From: Strigamia acuminata
Taxonomy: Eukaryota; Arthropoda; Chilopoda; Geophilomorpha; Linotaeniidae
DNA: 64,000 nt
Direction of reading: 5' to 3'
Assembly (NCBI GenBank): GCA_949358305.1
Contig: OX442314.1
Span: 46,942,581-47,006,580, forward strand
Shown: positions 13,701-28,576 of the stretch, piece after piece
Numbering within the stretch: the first letter of the stretch is position 1
Layout of the letters: every line of letters begins with the position of its first letter
The notes under the pieces: model-generated
Database searches by the model: none
Seen by the model: the letters and a program-made list of their open reading frames with translations, nothing else
What the model was told of the DNA's origin: nothing
Position numbers and translations under genes: made by a program

Positions 13701-15225
13701 TGATCTACAGACTTGACTGATCTTTTGGGTGTACAGTATACAGGACTTCCACTGTACAGGTTCCCAACATACGAACAAAACTTGTTTATACGTAGAGGAC
13801 TACTGTATTACTTGATGAAAACAATTGCAAAATGATAGTAAATTTGGGGGCTTCTCTTCTCTTTCCTTGCATTGATAGGTTGTGAGATTGATAATAAAGT
13901 ATAAATTCTCTTTAAACTCCACATGATATTGCATTGATCTGTTATTTCTTTCTTTTTTAAGTATAAAAAGTTGAAAACTTTCATTAAATTCACAACAAAC
14001 AGACATAAAAAGACACATGAGGGGAGACACTCACAAAAACATGATGTTTAGAGAATTTTATACAGAAAAACCCCAAAATAAATCAAAATATTTCTTTTTT
14101 TAAAATTTCCAATATTTTCCATGACTCACAGTTATTATAAATATAATAAAAATCTTCAATTCTACAACAAGATATAGTATATTGCAAATATCACAGTATA
14201 TAATGATTATATATCGTTCCTTCAACAATAAAAAAGAAAAATTTAAAAAAAATTAATTTTTTCTTCTTAAATATTGTTATCACTTTATCTTACAGTGTAC
14301 CAAAAACAAAAACAAAAACCTGACCAATCTGATGCATGAAATACCTAAGTGCATGCAGGCATTTAATATTGCACGTGATTTACCTAGTGCTCTTTCTACT
14401 AAACTCCGCGCCCTTCTCTCTTCCCTTCTCACTCACTTTGCATTGTAGCCGTGCAACAAAGCCCAACTCTAAACGGGCAATTATTATCTCCATTGTGTCC
14501 GAAGTTGGTATATTTCTTATTGTTATACAGAATTAATTTTTATTTAATTGTTCATTACTTTTAACTTTAATTGTTGATTTTTTCTTGCCTCCCCATCTTT
14601 TCCAAACATTAAATTTTAGTTCATTACTTTTAACTTTAATTGTTGATTTTTCTTGCCTCCCCACCTTTTCCAAACCTCAAAGTGTTCATTCCCACAAACC
14701 TAAATGCACATTACCAAAACCTTCTTCAACTGACTGACACAACAGCCACAACCCCATACATGATTAACCAAATCCAACTAATCACACACCCCGAACCCTC
14801 GTTTGCTTCGGCTTCCGGAAGCGTTTCGGGCGTTGCCGAAGGGTCGGCAACATCTTCGCTTGTCGGCGTAAACTCCTCCACCGATTCAAAATCCAAAGTG
14901 GATGGCACATCCTCCCCCCCTTTGTCCTCTCCTACTCCTTTGACCTCTTCTTCCTTCTCTACTTTAGTGTCTTCGGCGTCTTTGTCTTCCGGATCAACGC
15001 TGGCCGTTGTCCTTGCCGTGCACTGCGCCATGACCTCGGCGTAGACTAGGTTGGTCAGACGGATCATGCTCACGTTGGTCAAGCCGTTGAAGTTGTCCGG
15101 CTCGATTTCTTCCACTCCGGACGGGAGGTAGAGAAGAATGTCGACGCCGTGCAGGTTGGCAAAGGCGCCGCTGTGTGTGGATGGTCTTGAGGGGATTGCG
15201 CGTGAGAGAGAGAGATGGAATGAAT
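10773..15225. repeat. Array unit 4 (4453 bp)
   Basis: A complete unit with the long indel form and A at the G/A site, the same combination as unit 2. Confidence 0.9.
14726..15225 (-). pseudogene. Truncated LRR gene 3' fragment, unit 4
   Basis: Same truncated structure and deletion junction as in the other units. Confidence 0.85.
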
Positions 15226-18200
15226 TAAATTTACAAAAACTGTTTAAAATTTAGAAAGAAAAACCGTTCGAAATTCACTCGCAATTCATCAAAATATCAA
15301 CAAATTCACTCGAAATTGATTAAAATCTGCTCTAAAACACTCGAAATTGATTAAAATGCAGAATTTGATCAAAATTTATAAAAATTCCAGCCGCAATTCA
15401 TGTAGCTCGAAGTAAGAAAAATAGATATAAAATTAGTTGTAGCTGAAGAATTTGTGTGTTTTAATTTGCACACACACCGTAAATAATTTAATTAATTTCG
15501 TAAACAAAAAAATAAATAATGATTTGATGAAATGATGAAAAAATGTTCAGATGTAGCAACGTTTCGTTCTTTTCCTAATTCCATCCTTCCTTTCGAGTTT
15601 TGTCAAATTCGTCAAATTTGTTGATCTGCGAGTAATAAAGAGCAGAGTTAGTGACGTCACGATTCGTTTTTTTAAGCCTATGTTTTTGGAGATATAAAAA
15701 AAAAAAAAAAAAAAAAAAAATATAAAATTAATTTGGAGGTTATTTGGTTATTTGGTTATTATTCAACTCGGATGCAACAATAGGTATGAAGCCATGCAAT
15801 AAAAGATGTGTTTCGATCCAATTCCTTAGTAAAGAAAATGTTTGAAAATAAAATAACGGAAAACGAAGGGGAAACAGCAATCGCGAAATGGCGAAATGGC
15901 GTCTAAACGAACTCAATAATTTTCAAATTTCAGTTGAAAATGCATTTTTTTCAAATTTTTTCTCGTGAAATTTCATTTTTTCAGTTGAAAATGCATTTTT
16001 TTTTAAATCTTTTCTCGTGAAAAAAAAAAAAAATTGAAAATTGATGAAGGTTATTTGGTTATTTGGTTATTATTCAACTCGATCCAATTCCTTAGTAAGG
16101 AAAGAAAATGTTTGAAAATATAAAAAAGCAAGTTTTTGAAAAAGGCTTCTATTTATATTGGTCTTCAAATCGCCGCCAGAGTGCACTACTATCGCATATT
16201 GTTTCGTGTTTGCCGTGATCGTGCCAAAAAACCTTGAACAAAGTACTTTTTCTAGACAATATTAAAAAACAAAATATATGGGCAGATAGGAATTTTCATT
16301 TCAACCAGATTTAGCCTGGTTTCAGAATTTTTAGAACGTTTTTTGGTATCGAAAACATCAAAATCCGTATTGGGCGAACATTAAAGGACACAGGTTCCGC
16401 CAGGTGGCGTTGCGGTTTGAAAAATTACATTACAGGTCACGTTACACAAACCGTATGTATCTGTATGACCGAATTCAAATGTGATTCAACATGACGAAAT
16501 AAATCTAACTGTTGTGTTCAAATATTGTAAAATATGTGTCAACAAAATCGAAAATTCAAATTTCTTACACCTAACCTGAATTCCAGCGAAATTAAGTCCC
16601 GAAATTAAGCCTAATCTAACTCTTGATTGTGTGTCTGTCATCTCATATTTTTTAAGCCTTAAAAAATAACCTTAAAAAAGCTTAAAAAACCTAACCTTTC
16701 CTTAACCAAATAACTTATTTTCTCCCGGAAATGCAATTTTAATTCCACTTGCATTTCCCACTTGAAAACTCGTTTTTTCTCTCTCGTGAAAATTCATTTT
16801 TTCACTTGAAAATGCATTTTTTTTTTCACTTTATCTCGTCAAAATGCAGTTTTATACACAGAAACACATTTTTGTCTCGTGAAAATGCTTTTTCACTTGG
16901 ATTTATTTCACTTGAAAACGTTTTTTTTTCGTGAAAATTCATTTTTTCTCGTGAATATTCATTTTTTCTCGTCAAAATCCATTTTTGTTTAATTTTTTCT
17001 CGTAAAAATTTATTTTTTCACTTAAAAACACATTTTCTCAGTTGAAAATGCATTTTTCCCGAAAAATCAGCGATTTTTCCCTAAAAATAATCATTTTTCT
17101 TTAAAAATGATCATTTTTTCCTAAAAATCACCGATTTTTCCCTAAAAATCACCGATTTTTCCCTAAAAATGATCACTTTTTCCCTAAAAATGATCACTTT
17201 TTCCTAAAAATCACCGATTTTTTTGCAAAAAACGAGAAAAACAAAAAAAAATGTTAATTTTTGAGAAAAAAATGTTAATTTTTGAGAAAAAAATGTCAAT
17301 TTTTGGGACAAAATGTCATTTTTTGAGACAAAATGTCATTTTTTGTGACAAAATGTTAATTTTTGAGAAAAAAATGTCAATTTTTGGGACAGAATGTCAA
17401 TTTTTGGGACAAAATGTCATAATACGGTAGAACTTTTCTTTAATTTCTTTTCTGTATGTTTGAAAAGTGATTTTTGTATGAAAATGATTTCTTTAAAAAA
17501 ACCACGCCAACTAAAAGAAAAAACAAAAAATTATTTCTTTTATTAATTATCTTGTTTCATCTCATTCCAATAAAATAACAATTTGCATTGAATTCTCCAT
17601 CATTTTGTTTAAAAAACAAACTAAGCATTGCAAATCAAGTTTCAATACCCGACAATTATTTTAGTTCTTGGCATTACCACTTAAAAATATTTCAATTAGG
17701 ATTGCCACAACAAACCACATCATTCTTTTTAAATTACAAGATAAACACATCCCAAACATTCCAGCTATATAACCCCAACCTTTTCTCCATGTACCTGTTT
17801 TTAATCCCATCACAGACCGGTCACATTAAACTCAAATGCATTATTGATACGCTGGATAAATAACCCTGATGACAAACTCTTTGCATTGATAATTGAGGCA
17901 AAATGTTTTTTTTTCTTCTTCTTCTTCAACAAGAGTACTGTATATAACAAACTGCATTGATATTTCACTGAAGGGGGAGTAGTCAGAAAAACTAATCCAG
18001 CAATTTTGCTGCTCTCTTTTCATATTTTACCAATATTTGCTCAATAATAAACTAGAATCATTACTAAAAACTCCATTTCAACACTAAAAAAACTGTTTAT
18101 GGAATTAAAAATGTGTGAACAACCCTCTAGACTGGACACAACCAAACATTGTCTGATCTACAGACTTGACTGATCTTTTGGGTGTACAGTATACAGGACT

Positions 18201-19678
18201 TCCACTGTACAGGTTCCCAACATACGAACAAAACTTGTTTATACGTAGAGGACTACTGTATTACTTGATGAAAACAATTGCAAAATGATAGTAAATTTGG
18301 GGGCTTCTCTTCTCTTTCCTTGCATTGATAGGTTGTGAGATTGATAATAAAGTATAAATTCTCTTTAAACTCCACATGATATTGCATTGATCTGTTATTT
18401 CTTTCTTTTTTAAGTATAAAAAGTTGAAAACTTTCATTAAATTCACAACAAACAGACATAAAAAGACACATGAGGGGAGACACTCACAAAAACATGATGT
18501 TTAGAGAATTTTATACAGAAAAACCCCAAAATAAATCAAAATATTTCTTTTTTTAAAATTTCCAATATTTTCCATGACTCACAGTTATTATAAATATAAT
18601 AAAAATCTTCAGTTCTACAACAAGATATAGTATATTGCAAATATCACAGTATATAATGATTATATATCGTTCCTTCAACAATAAAAAAGAAAAATTTAAA
18701 AAAAATTAATTTTTTCTTCTTAAATATTGTTATCACTTTATCTTACAGTGTACCAAAAACAAAAACAAAAACCTGACCAATCTGATGCATGAAATACCTA
18801 AGTGCATGCAGGCATTTAATATTGCACGTGATTTACCTAGTGCTCTTTCTACTAAACTCCGCGCCCTTCTCTCTTCCCTTCTCACTCACTTTGCATTGTA
18901 GCCGTGCAACAAAGCCCAACTCTAAACGGGCAATTATTATCTCCATTGTGTCCGAAGTTGGTATATTTCTTATTGTTATACAGAATTAATTTTTATTTAA
19001 TTGTTCATTACTTTTAACTTTAATTGTTGATTTTTTCTTGCCTCCCCATCTTTTCCAAACATTAAATTTTAGTTCATTACTTTTAACTTTAATTGTTGAT
19101 TTTTCTTGCCTCCCCACCTTTTCCAAACCTCAAAGTGTTCATTCCCACAAACCTAAATGCACATTACCAAAACCTTCTTCAACTGACTGACACAACAGCC
19201 ACAACCCCATACATGATTAACCAAATCCAACTAATCACACACCCCGAACCCTCGTTTGCTTCGGCTTCCGGAAGCGTTTCGGGCGTTGCCGAAGGGTCGG
19301 CAACATCTTCGCTTGTCGGCGTAAACTCCTCCACCGATTCAAAATCCAAAGTGGATGGCACATCCTCCCCCCCTTTGTCCTCTCCTACTCCTTTGACCTC
19401 TTCTTCCTTCTCTACTTTAGTGTCTTCGGCGTCTTTGTCTTCCGGATCAACGCTGGCCGTTGTCCTTGCCGTGCACTGCGCCATGACCTCGGCGTAGACT
19501 AGGTTGGTCAGACGGATCATGCTCACGTTGGTCAAGCCGTTGAAGTTGTCCGGCTCGATTTCTTCCACTCCGGACGGGAGGTAGAGAAGAATGTCGACGC
19601 CGTGCAGGTTGGCAAAGGCGCCGCTGTGTGTGGATGGTCTTGAGGGGATTGCGCGTGAGAGAGAGAGATGGAATGAAT
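15226..19678. repeat. Array unit 5 (4453 bp)
   Basis: A complete unit with the long indel form and G at the G/A site. Confidence 0.9.
19179..19678 (-). pseudogene. Truncated LRR gene 3' fragment, unit 5
   Basis: Same truncated structure and deletion junction as in the other units. Confidence 0.85.
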
Positions 19679-22600
19679 TAAATTTACAAAAACTGTTTAA
19701 AATTTAGAAAGAAAAACCGTTCGAAATTCACTCGCAATTCATCAAAATATCAACAAATTCACTCGAAATTGATTAAAATCTGCTCTAAAACACTCGAAAT
19801 TGATTAAAATGCAGAATTTGATCAAAATTTATAAAAATTCCAGCCGCAATTCATGTAGCTCGAAGTAAGAAAAATAGATATAAAATTAGTTGTAGCTGAA
19901 GAATTTGTGTGTTTTAATTTGCACACACACCGTAAATAATTTAATTAATTTCGTAAACAAAAAAATAAATAATGATTTGATGAAATGATGAAAAAATGTT
20001 CAGATGTAGCAACGTTTCGTTCTTTTCCTAATTCCATCCTTCCTTTCGAGTTTTGTCAAATTCGTCAAATTTGTTGATCTGCGAGTAATAAAGAGCAGAG
20101 TTAGTGACGTCACGATTCGTTTTTTTAAGCCTATGTTTTTGGAGATATAAAAAAAAAAAAAAAAAAAAAAAAATATAAAATTAATTTGGAGGTTATTTGG
20201 TTATTTGGTTATTATTCAACTCGGATGCAACAATAGGTATGAAGCCATGCAATAAAAGATGTGTTTCGATCCAATTCCTTAGTAAAGAAAATGTTTGAAA
20301 ATAAAATAACGGAAAACGAAGGGGAAACAGCAATCGCGAAATGGCGAAATGGCGTCTAAACGAACTCAATAATTTTCAAATTTCAGTTGAAAATGCATTT
20401 TTTTCAAATTTTTTCTCGTGAAATTTCATTTTTTCAGTTGAAAATGCATTTTTTTTTAAATCTTTTCTCGTGAAAAAAAAAAAAAATTGAAAATTGATGA
20501 AGGTTATTTGGTTATTTGGTTATTATTCAACTCGATCCAATTCCTTAGTAAGGAAAGAAAATGTTTGAAAATATAAAAAAGCAAGTTTTTGAAAAAGGCT
20601 TCTATTTATATTGGTCTTCAAATCGCCGCCAGAGTGCACTACTATCGCATATTGTTTCGTGTTTGCCGTGATCGTGCCAAAAAACCTTGAACAAAGTACT
20701 TTTTCTAGACAATATTAAAAAACAAAATATATGGGCAGATAGGAATTTTCATTTCAACCAGATTTAGCCTGGTTTCAGAATTTTTAGAACGTTTTTTGGT
20801 ATCGAAAACATCAAAATCCGTATTGGGCGAACATTAAAGGACACAGGTTCCGCCAGGTGGCGTTGCGGTTTGAAAAATTACATTACAGGTCACGTTACAC
20901 AAACCGTATGTATCTGTATGACCGAATTCAAATGTGATTCAACATGACGAAATAAATCTAACTGTTGTGTTCAAATATTGTAAAATATGTGTCAACAAAA
21001 TCGAAAATTCAAATTTCTTACACCTAACCTGAATTCCAGCGAAATTAAGTCCCGAAATTAAGCCTAATCTAACTCTTGATTGTGTGTCTGTCATCTCATA
21101 TTTTTTAAGCCTTAAAAAATAACCTTAAAAAAGCTTAAAAAACCTAACCTTTCCTTAACCAAATAACTTATTTTCTCCCGGAAATGCAATTTTAATTCCA
21201 CTTGCATTTCCCACTTGAAAACTCGTTTTTTCTCTCTCGTGAAAATTCATTTTTTCACTTGAAAATGCATTTTTTTTTTCACTTTATCTCGTCAAAATGC
21301 AGTTTTATACACAGAAACACATTTTTGTCTCGTGAAAATGCTTTTTCACTTGGATTTATTTCACTTGAAAACGTTTTTTTTTCGTGAAAATTCATTTTTT
21401 CTCGTGAATATTCATTTTTTCTCGTCAAAATCCATTTTTGTTTAATTTTTTCTCGTAAAAATTTATTTTTTCACTTAAAAACACATTTTCTCAGTTGAAA
21501 ATGCATTTTTCCCGAAAAATCAGCGATTTTTCCCTAAAAATAATCATTTTTCTTTAAAAATGATCATTTTTTCCTAAAAATCACCGATTTTTCCCTAAAA
21601 ATCACCGATTTTTCCCTAAAAATGATCACTTTTTCCCTAAAAATGATCACTTTTTCCTAAAAATCACCGATTTTTTTGCAAAAAACGAGAAAAACAAAAA
21701 AAAATGTTAATTTTTGAGAAAAAAATGTTAATTTTTGAGAAAAAAATGTCAATTTTTGGGACAAAATGTCATTTTTTGAGACAAAATGTCATTTTTTGTG
21801 ACAAAATGTTAATTTTTGAGAAAAAAATGTCAATTTTTGGGACAGAATGTCAATTTTTGGGACAAAATGTCATAATACGGTAGAACTTTTCTTTAATTTC
21901 TTTTCTGTATGTTTGAAAAGTGATTTTTGTATGAAAATGATTTCTTTAAAAAAACCACGCCAACTAAAAGAAAAAACAAAAAATTATTTCTTTTATTAAT
22001 TATCTTGTTTCATCTCATTCCAATAAAATAACAATTTGCATTGAATTCTCCATCATTTTGTTTAAAAAACAAACTAAGCATTGCAAATCAAGTTTCAATA
22101 CCCGACAATTATTTTAGTTCTTGGCATTACCACTTAAAAATATTTCAATTAGGATTGCCACAACAAACCACATCATTCTTTTTAAATTACAAGATAAACA
22201 CATCCCAAACATTCCAGCTATATAACCCCAACCTTTTCTCCATGTACCTGTTTTTAATCCCATCACAGACCGGTCACATTAAACTCAAATGCATTATTGA
22301 TACGCTGGATAAATAACCCTGATGACAAACTCTTTGCATTGATAATTGAGGCAAAATGTTTTTTTTTCTTCTTCTTCTTCAACAAGAGTACTGTATATAA
22401 CAAACTGCATTGATATTTCACTGAAGGGGGAGTAGTCAGAAAAACTAATCCAGCAATTTTGCTGCTCTCTTTTCATATTTTACCAATATTTGCTCAATAA
22501 TAAACTAGAATCATTACTAAAAACTCCATTTCAACACTAAAAAAACTGTTTATGGAATTAAAAATGTGTGAACAACCCTCTAGACTGGACACAACCAAAC

Positions 22601-24131
22601 ATTGTCTGATCTACAGACTTGACTGATCTTTTGGGTGTACAGTATACAGGACTTCCACTGTACAGGTTCCCAACATACGAACAAAACTTGTTTATACGTA
22701 GAGGACTACTGTATTACTTGATGAAAACAATTGCAAAATGATAGTAAATTTGGGGGCTTCTCTTCTCTTTCCTTGCATTGATAGGTTGTGAGATTGATAA
22801 TAAAGTATAAATTCTCTTTAAACTCCACATGATATTGCATTGATCTGTTATTTCTTTCTTTTTTAAGTATAAAAAGTTGAAAACTTTCATTAAATTCACA
22901 ACAAACAGACATAAAAAGACACATGAGGGGAGACACTCACAAAAACATGATGTTTAGAGAATTTTATACAGAAAAACCCCAAAATAAATCAAAATATTTC
23001 TTTTTTTAAAATTTCCAATATTTTCCATGACTCACAGTTATTATAAATATAATAAAAATCTTCAGTTCTACAACAAGATATAGTATATTGCAAATATCAC
23101 AGTATATAATGATTATATATCGTTCCTTCAACAATAAAAAAGAAAAATTTAAAAAAAATTAATTTTTTCTTCTTAAATATTGTTATCACTTTATCTTACA
23201 GTGTACCAAAAACAAAAACAAAAACCTGACCAATCTGATGCATGAAATACCTAAGTGCATGCAGGCATTTAATATTGCACGTGATTTACCTAGTGCTCTT
23301 TCTACTAAACTCCGCGCCCTTCTCTCTTCCCTTCTCACTCACTTTGCATTGTAGCCGTGCAACAAAGCCCAACTCTAAACGGGCAATTATTATCTCCATT
23401 GTGTCCGAAGTTGGTATATTTCTTATTGTTATACAGAATTAATTTTTATTTAATTGTTCATTACTTTTAACTTTAATTGTTGATTTTTTCTTGCCTCCCC
23501 ATCTTTTCCAAACATTAAATTTTAGTTCATTACTTTTAACTTTAATTGTTGATTTTTCTTGCCTCCCCACCTTTTCCAAACCTCAAAGTGTTCATTCCCA
23601 CAAACCTAAATGCACATTACCAAAACCTTCTTCAACTGACTGACACAACAGCCACAACCCCATACATGATTAACCAAATCCAACTAATCACACACCCCGA
23701 ACCCTCGTTTGCTTCGGCTTCCGGAAGCGTTTCGGGCGTTGCCGAAGGGTCGGCAACATCTTCGCTTGTCGGCGTAAACTCCTCCACCGATTCAAAATCC
23801 AAAGTGGATGGCACATCCTCCCCCCCTTTGTCCTCTCCTACTCCTTTGACCTCTTCTTCCTTCTCTACTTTAGTGTCTTCGGCGTCTTTGTCTTCCGGAT
23901 CAACGCTGGCCGTTGTCCTTGCCGTGCACTGCGCCATGACCTCGGCGTAGACTAGGTTGGTCAGACGGATCATGCTCACGTTGGTCAAGCCGTTGAAGTT
24001 GTCCGGCTCGATTTCTTCCACTCCGGACGGGAGGTAGAGAAGAATGTCGACGCCGTGCAGGTTGGCAAAGGCGCCGCTGTGTGTGGATGGTCTTGAGGGG
24101 ATTGCGCGTGAGAGAGAGAGATGGAATGAAT
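19679..24131. repeat. Array unit 6 (4453 bp)
   Basis: A complete unit with the long indel form and G at the G/A site, the same as unit 5. Confidence 0.9.
23632..24131 (-). pseudogene. Truncated LRR gene 3' fragment, unit 6
   Basis: Same truncated structure and deletion junction as in the other units. Confidence 0.85.
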
Positions 24132-27100
24132 TAAATTTACAAAAACTGTTTAAAATTTAGAAAGAAAAACCGTTCGAAATTCACTCGCAATTCATCAAAA
24201 TATCAACAAATTCACTCGAAATTGATTAAAATCTGCTCTAAAACACTCGAAATTGATTAAAATGCAGAATTTGATCAAAATTTATAAAAATTCCAGCCGC
24301 AATTCATGTAGCTCGAAGTAAGAAAAATAGATATAAAATTAGTTGTAGCTGAAGAATTTGTGTGTTTTAATTTGCACACACACCGTAAATAATTTAATTA
24401 ATTTCGTAAACAAAAAAATAAATAATGATTTGATGAAATGATGAAAAAATGTTCAGATGTAGCAACGTTTCGTTCTTTTCCTAATTCCATCCTTCCTTTC
24501 GAGTTTTGTCAAATTCGTCAAATTTGTTGATCTGCGAGTAATAAAGAGCAGAGTTAGTGACGTCACGATTCGTTTTTTTAAGCCTATGTTTTTGGAGATA
24601 TAAAAAAAAAAAAAAAAAAAAAAAAATATAAAATTAATTTGGAGGTTATTTGGTTATTTGGTTATTATTCAACTCGGATGCAACAATAGGTATGAAGCCA
24701 TGCAATAAAAGATGTGTTTCGATCCAATTCCTTAGTAAAGAAAATGTTTGAAAATAAAATAACGGAAAACGAAGGGGAAACAGCAATCGCGAAATGGCGA
24801 AATGGCGTCTAAACGAACTCAATAATTTTCAAATTTCAGTTGAAAATGCATTTTTTTCAAATTTTTTCTCGTGAAATTTCATTTTTTCAGTTGAAAATGC
24901 ATTTTTTTTTAAATCTTTTCTCGTGAAAAAAAAAAAAAATTGAAAATTGATGAAGGTTATTTGGTTATTTGGTTATTATTCAACTCGATCCAATTCCTTA
25001 GTAAGGAAAGAAAATGTTTGAAAATATAAAAAAGCAAGTTTTTGAAAAAGGCTTCTATTTATATTGGTCTTCAAATCGCCGCCAGAGTGCACTACTATCG
25101 CATATTGTTTCGTGTTTGCCGTGATCGTGCCAAAAAACCTTGAACAAAGTACTTTTTCTAGACAATATTAAAAAACAAAATATATGGGCAGATAGGAATT
25201 TTCATTTCAACCAGATTTAGCCTGGTTTCAGAATTTTTAGAACGTTTTTTGGTATCGAAAACATCAAAATCCGTATTGGGCGAACATTAAAGGACACAGG
25301 TTCCGCCAGGTGGCGTTGCGGTTTGAAAAATTACATTACAGGTCACGTTACACAAACCGTATGTATCTGTATGACCGAATTCAAATGTGATTCAACATGA
25401 CGAAATAAATCTAACTGTTGTGTTCAAATATTGTAAAATATGTGTCAACAAAATCGAAAATTCAAATTTCTTACACCTAACCTGAATTCCAGCGAAATTA
25501 AGTCCCGAAATTAAGCCTAATCTAACTCTTGATTGTGTGTCTGTCATCTCATATTTTTTAAGCCTTAAAAAATAACCTTAAAAAAGCTTAAAAAACCTAA
25601 CCTTTCCTTAACCAAATAACTTATTTTCTCCCGGAAATGCAATTTTAATTCCACTTGCATTTCCCACTTGAAAACTCGTTTTTTCTCTCTCGTGAAAATT
25701 CATTTTTTCACTTGAAAATGCATTTTTTTTTTCACTTTATCTCGTCAAAATGCAGTTTTATACACAGAAACACATTTTTGTCTCGTGAAAATGCTTTTTC
25801 ACTTGGATTTATTTCACTTGAAAACGTTTTTTTTTCGTGAAAATTCATTTTTTCTCGTGAATATTCATTTTTTCTCGTCAAAATCCATTTTTGTTTAATT
25901 TTTTCTCGTAAAAATTTATTTTTTCACTTAAAAACACATTTTCTCAGTTGAAAATGCATTTTTCCCGAAAAATCAGCGATTTTTCCCTAAAAATAATCAT
26001 TTTTCTTTAAAAATGATCATTTTTTCCTAAAAATCACCGATTTTTCCCTAAAAATCACCGATTTTTCCCTAAAAATGATCACTTTTTCCCTAAAAATGAT
26101 CACTTTTTCCTAAAAATCACCGATTTTTTTGCAAAAAACGAGAAAAACAAAAAAAAATGTTAATTTTTGAGAAAAAAATGTTAATTTTTGAGAAAAAAAT
26201 GTCAATTTTTGGGACAAAATGTCATTTTTTGAGACAAAATGTCATTTTTTGTGACAAAATGTTAATTTTTGAGAAAAAAATGTCAATTTTTGGGACAGAA
26301 TGTCAATTTTTGGGACAAAATGTCATAATACGGTAGAACTTTTCTTTAATTTCTTTTCTGTATGTTTGAAAAGTGATTTTTGTATGAAAATGATTTCTTT
26401 AAAAAAACCACGCCAACTAAAAGAAAAAACAAAAAATTATTTCTTTTATTAATTATCTTGTTTCATCTCATTCCAATAAAATAACAATTTGCATTGAATT
26501 CTCCATCATTTTGTTTAAAAAACAAACTAAGCATTGCAAATCAAGTTTCAATACCCGACAATTATTTTAGTTCTTGGCATTACCACTTAAAAATATTTCA
26601 ATTAGGATTGCCACAACAAACCACATCATTCTTTTTAAATTACAAGATAAACACATCCCAAACATTCCAGCTATATAACCCCAACCTTTTCTCCATGTAC
26701 CTGTTTTTAATCCCATCACAGACCGGTCACATTAAACTCAAATGCATTATTGATACGCTGGATAAATAACCCTGATGACAAACTCTTTGCATTGATAATT
26801 GAGGCAAAATGTTTTTTTTTCTTCTTCTTCTTCAACAAGAGTACTGTATATAACAAACTGCATTGATATTTCACTGAAGGGGGAGTAGTCAGAAAAACTA
26901 ATCCAGCAATTTTGCTGCTCTCTTTTCATATTTTACCAATATTTGCTCAATAATAAACTAGAATCATTACTAAAAACTCCATTTCAACACTAAAAAAACT
27001 GTTTATGGAATTAAAAATGTGTGAACAACCCTCTAGACTGGACACAACCAAACATTGTCTGATCTACAGACTTGACTGATCTTTTGGGTGTACAGTATAC

Positions 27101-28576
27101 AGGACTTCCACTGTACAGGTTCCCAACATACGAACAAAACTTGTTTATACGTAGAGGACTACTGTATTACTTGATGAAAACAATTGCAAAATGATAGTAA
27201 ATTTGGGGGCTTCTCTTCTCTTTCCTTGCATTGATAGGTTGTGAGATTGATAATAAAGTATAAATTCTCTTTAAACTCCACATGATATTGCATTGATCTG
27301 TTATTTCTTTCTTTTTTAAGTATAAAAAGTTGAAAACTTTCATTAAATTCACAACAAACAGACATAAAAAGACACATGAGGGGAGACACTCACAAAAACA
27401 TGATGTTTAGAGAATTTTATACAGAAAAACCCCAAAATAAATCAAAATATTTTTCTTTTTTTAAAATTTCCATGACTCACAGTTATTATAAATATAATAA
27501 AAATCTTCAGTTCTACAACAAGATATAGTATATTGCAAATATCACAGTATATAATGATTATATATCGTTCCTTCAACAATAAAAAAGAAAAATTTAAAAA
27601 AAATTAATTTTTTCTTCTTAAATATTGTTATCACTTTATCTTACAGTGTACCAAAAACAAAAACAAAAACCTGACCAATCTGATGCATGAAATACCTAAG
27701 TGCATGCAGGCATTTAATATTGCACGTGATTTACCTAGTGCTCTTTCTACTAAACTCCGCGCCCTTCTCTCTTCCCTTCTCACTCACTTTGCATTGTAGC
27801 CGTGCAACAAAGCCCAACTCTAAACGGGCAATTATTATCTCCATTGTGTCCGAAGTTGGTATATTTCTTATTGTTATACAGAATTAATTTTTATTTAATT
27901 GTTCATTACTTTTAACTTTAATTGTTGATTTTTTCTTGCCTCCCCATCTTTTCCAAACATTAAATTTTAGTTCATTACTTTTAACTTTAATTGTTGATTT
28001 TTCTTGCCTCCCCACCTTTTCCAAACCTCAAAGTGTTCATTCCCACAAACCTAAATGCACATTACCAAAACCTTCTTCAACTGACTGACACAACAGCCAC
28101 AACCCCATACATGATTAACCAAATCCAACTAATCACACACCCCGAACCCTCGTTTGCTTCGGCTTCCGGAAGCGTTTCGGGCGTTGCCGAAGGGTCGGCA
28201 ACATCTTCGCTTGTCGGCGTAAACTCCTCCACCGATTCAAAATCCAAAGTGGATGGCACATCCTCCCCCCCTTTGTCCTCTCCTACTCCTTTGACCTCTT
28301 CTTCCTTCTCTACTTTAGTGTCTTCGGCGTCTTTGTCTTCCGGATCAACGCTGGCCGTTGTCCTTGCCGTGCACTGCGCCATGACCTCGGCGTAGACTAG
28401 GTTGGTCAGACGGATCATGCTCACGTTGGTCAAGCCGTTGAAGTTGTCCGGCTCGATTTCTTCCACTCCGGACGGGAGGTAGAGAAGAATGTCGACGCCG
28501 TGCAGGTTGGCAAAGGCGCCGCTGTGTGTGGATGGTCTTGAGGGGATTGCGCGTGAGAGAGAGAGATGGAATGAAT
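24132..28576. repeat. Array unit 7 (4445 bp)
   Basis: A complete unit with the short indel form and G at the G/A site. Confidence 0.9.
28077..28576 (-). pseudogene. Truncated LRR gene 3' fragment, unit 7
   Basis: Same truncated structure and deletion junction. It is the last truncated copy before the intact gene. Confidence 0.85.
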
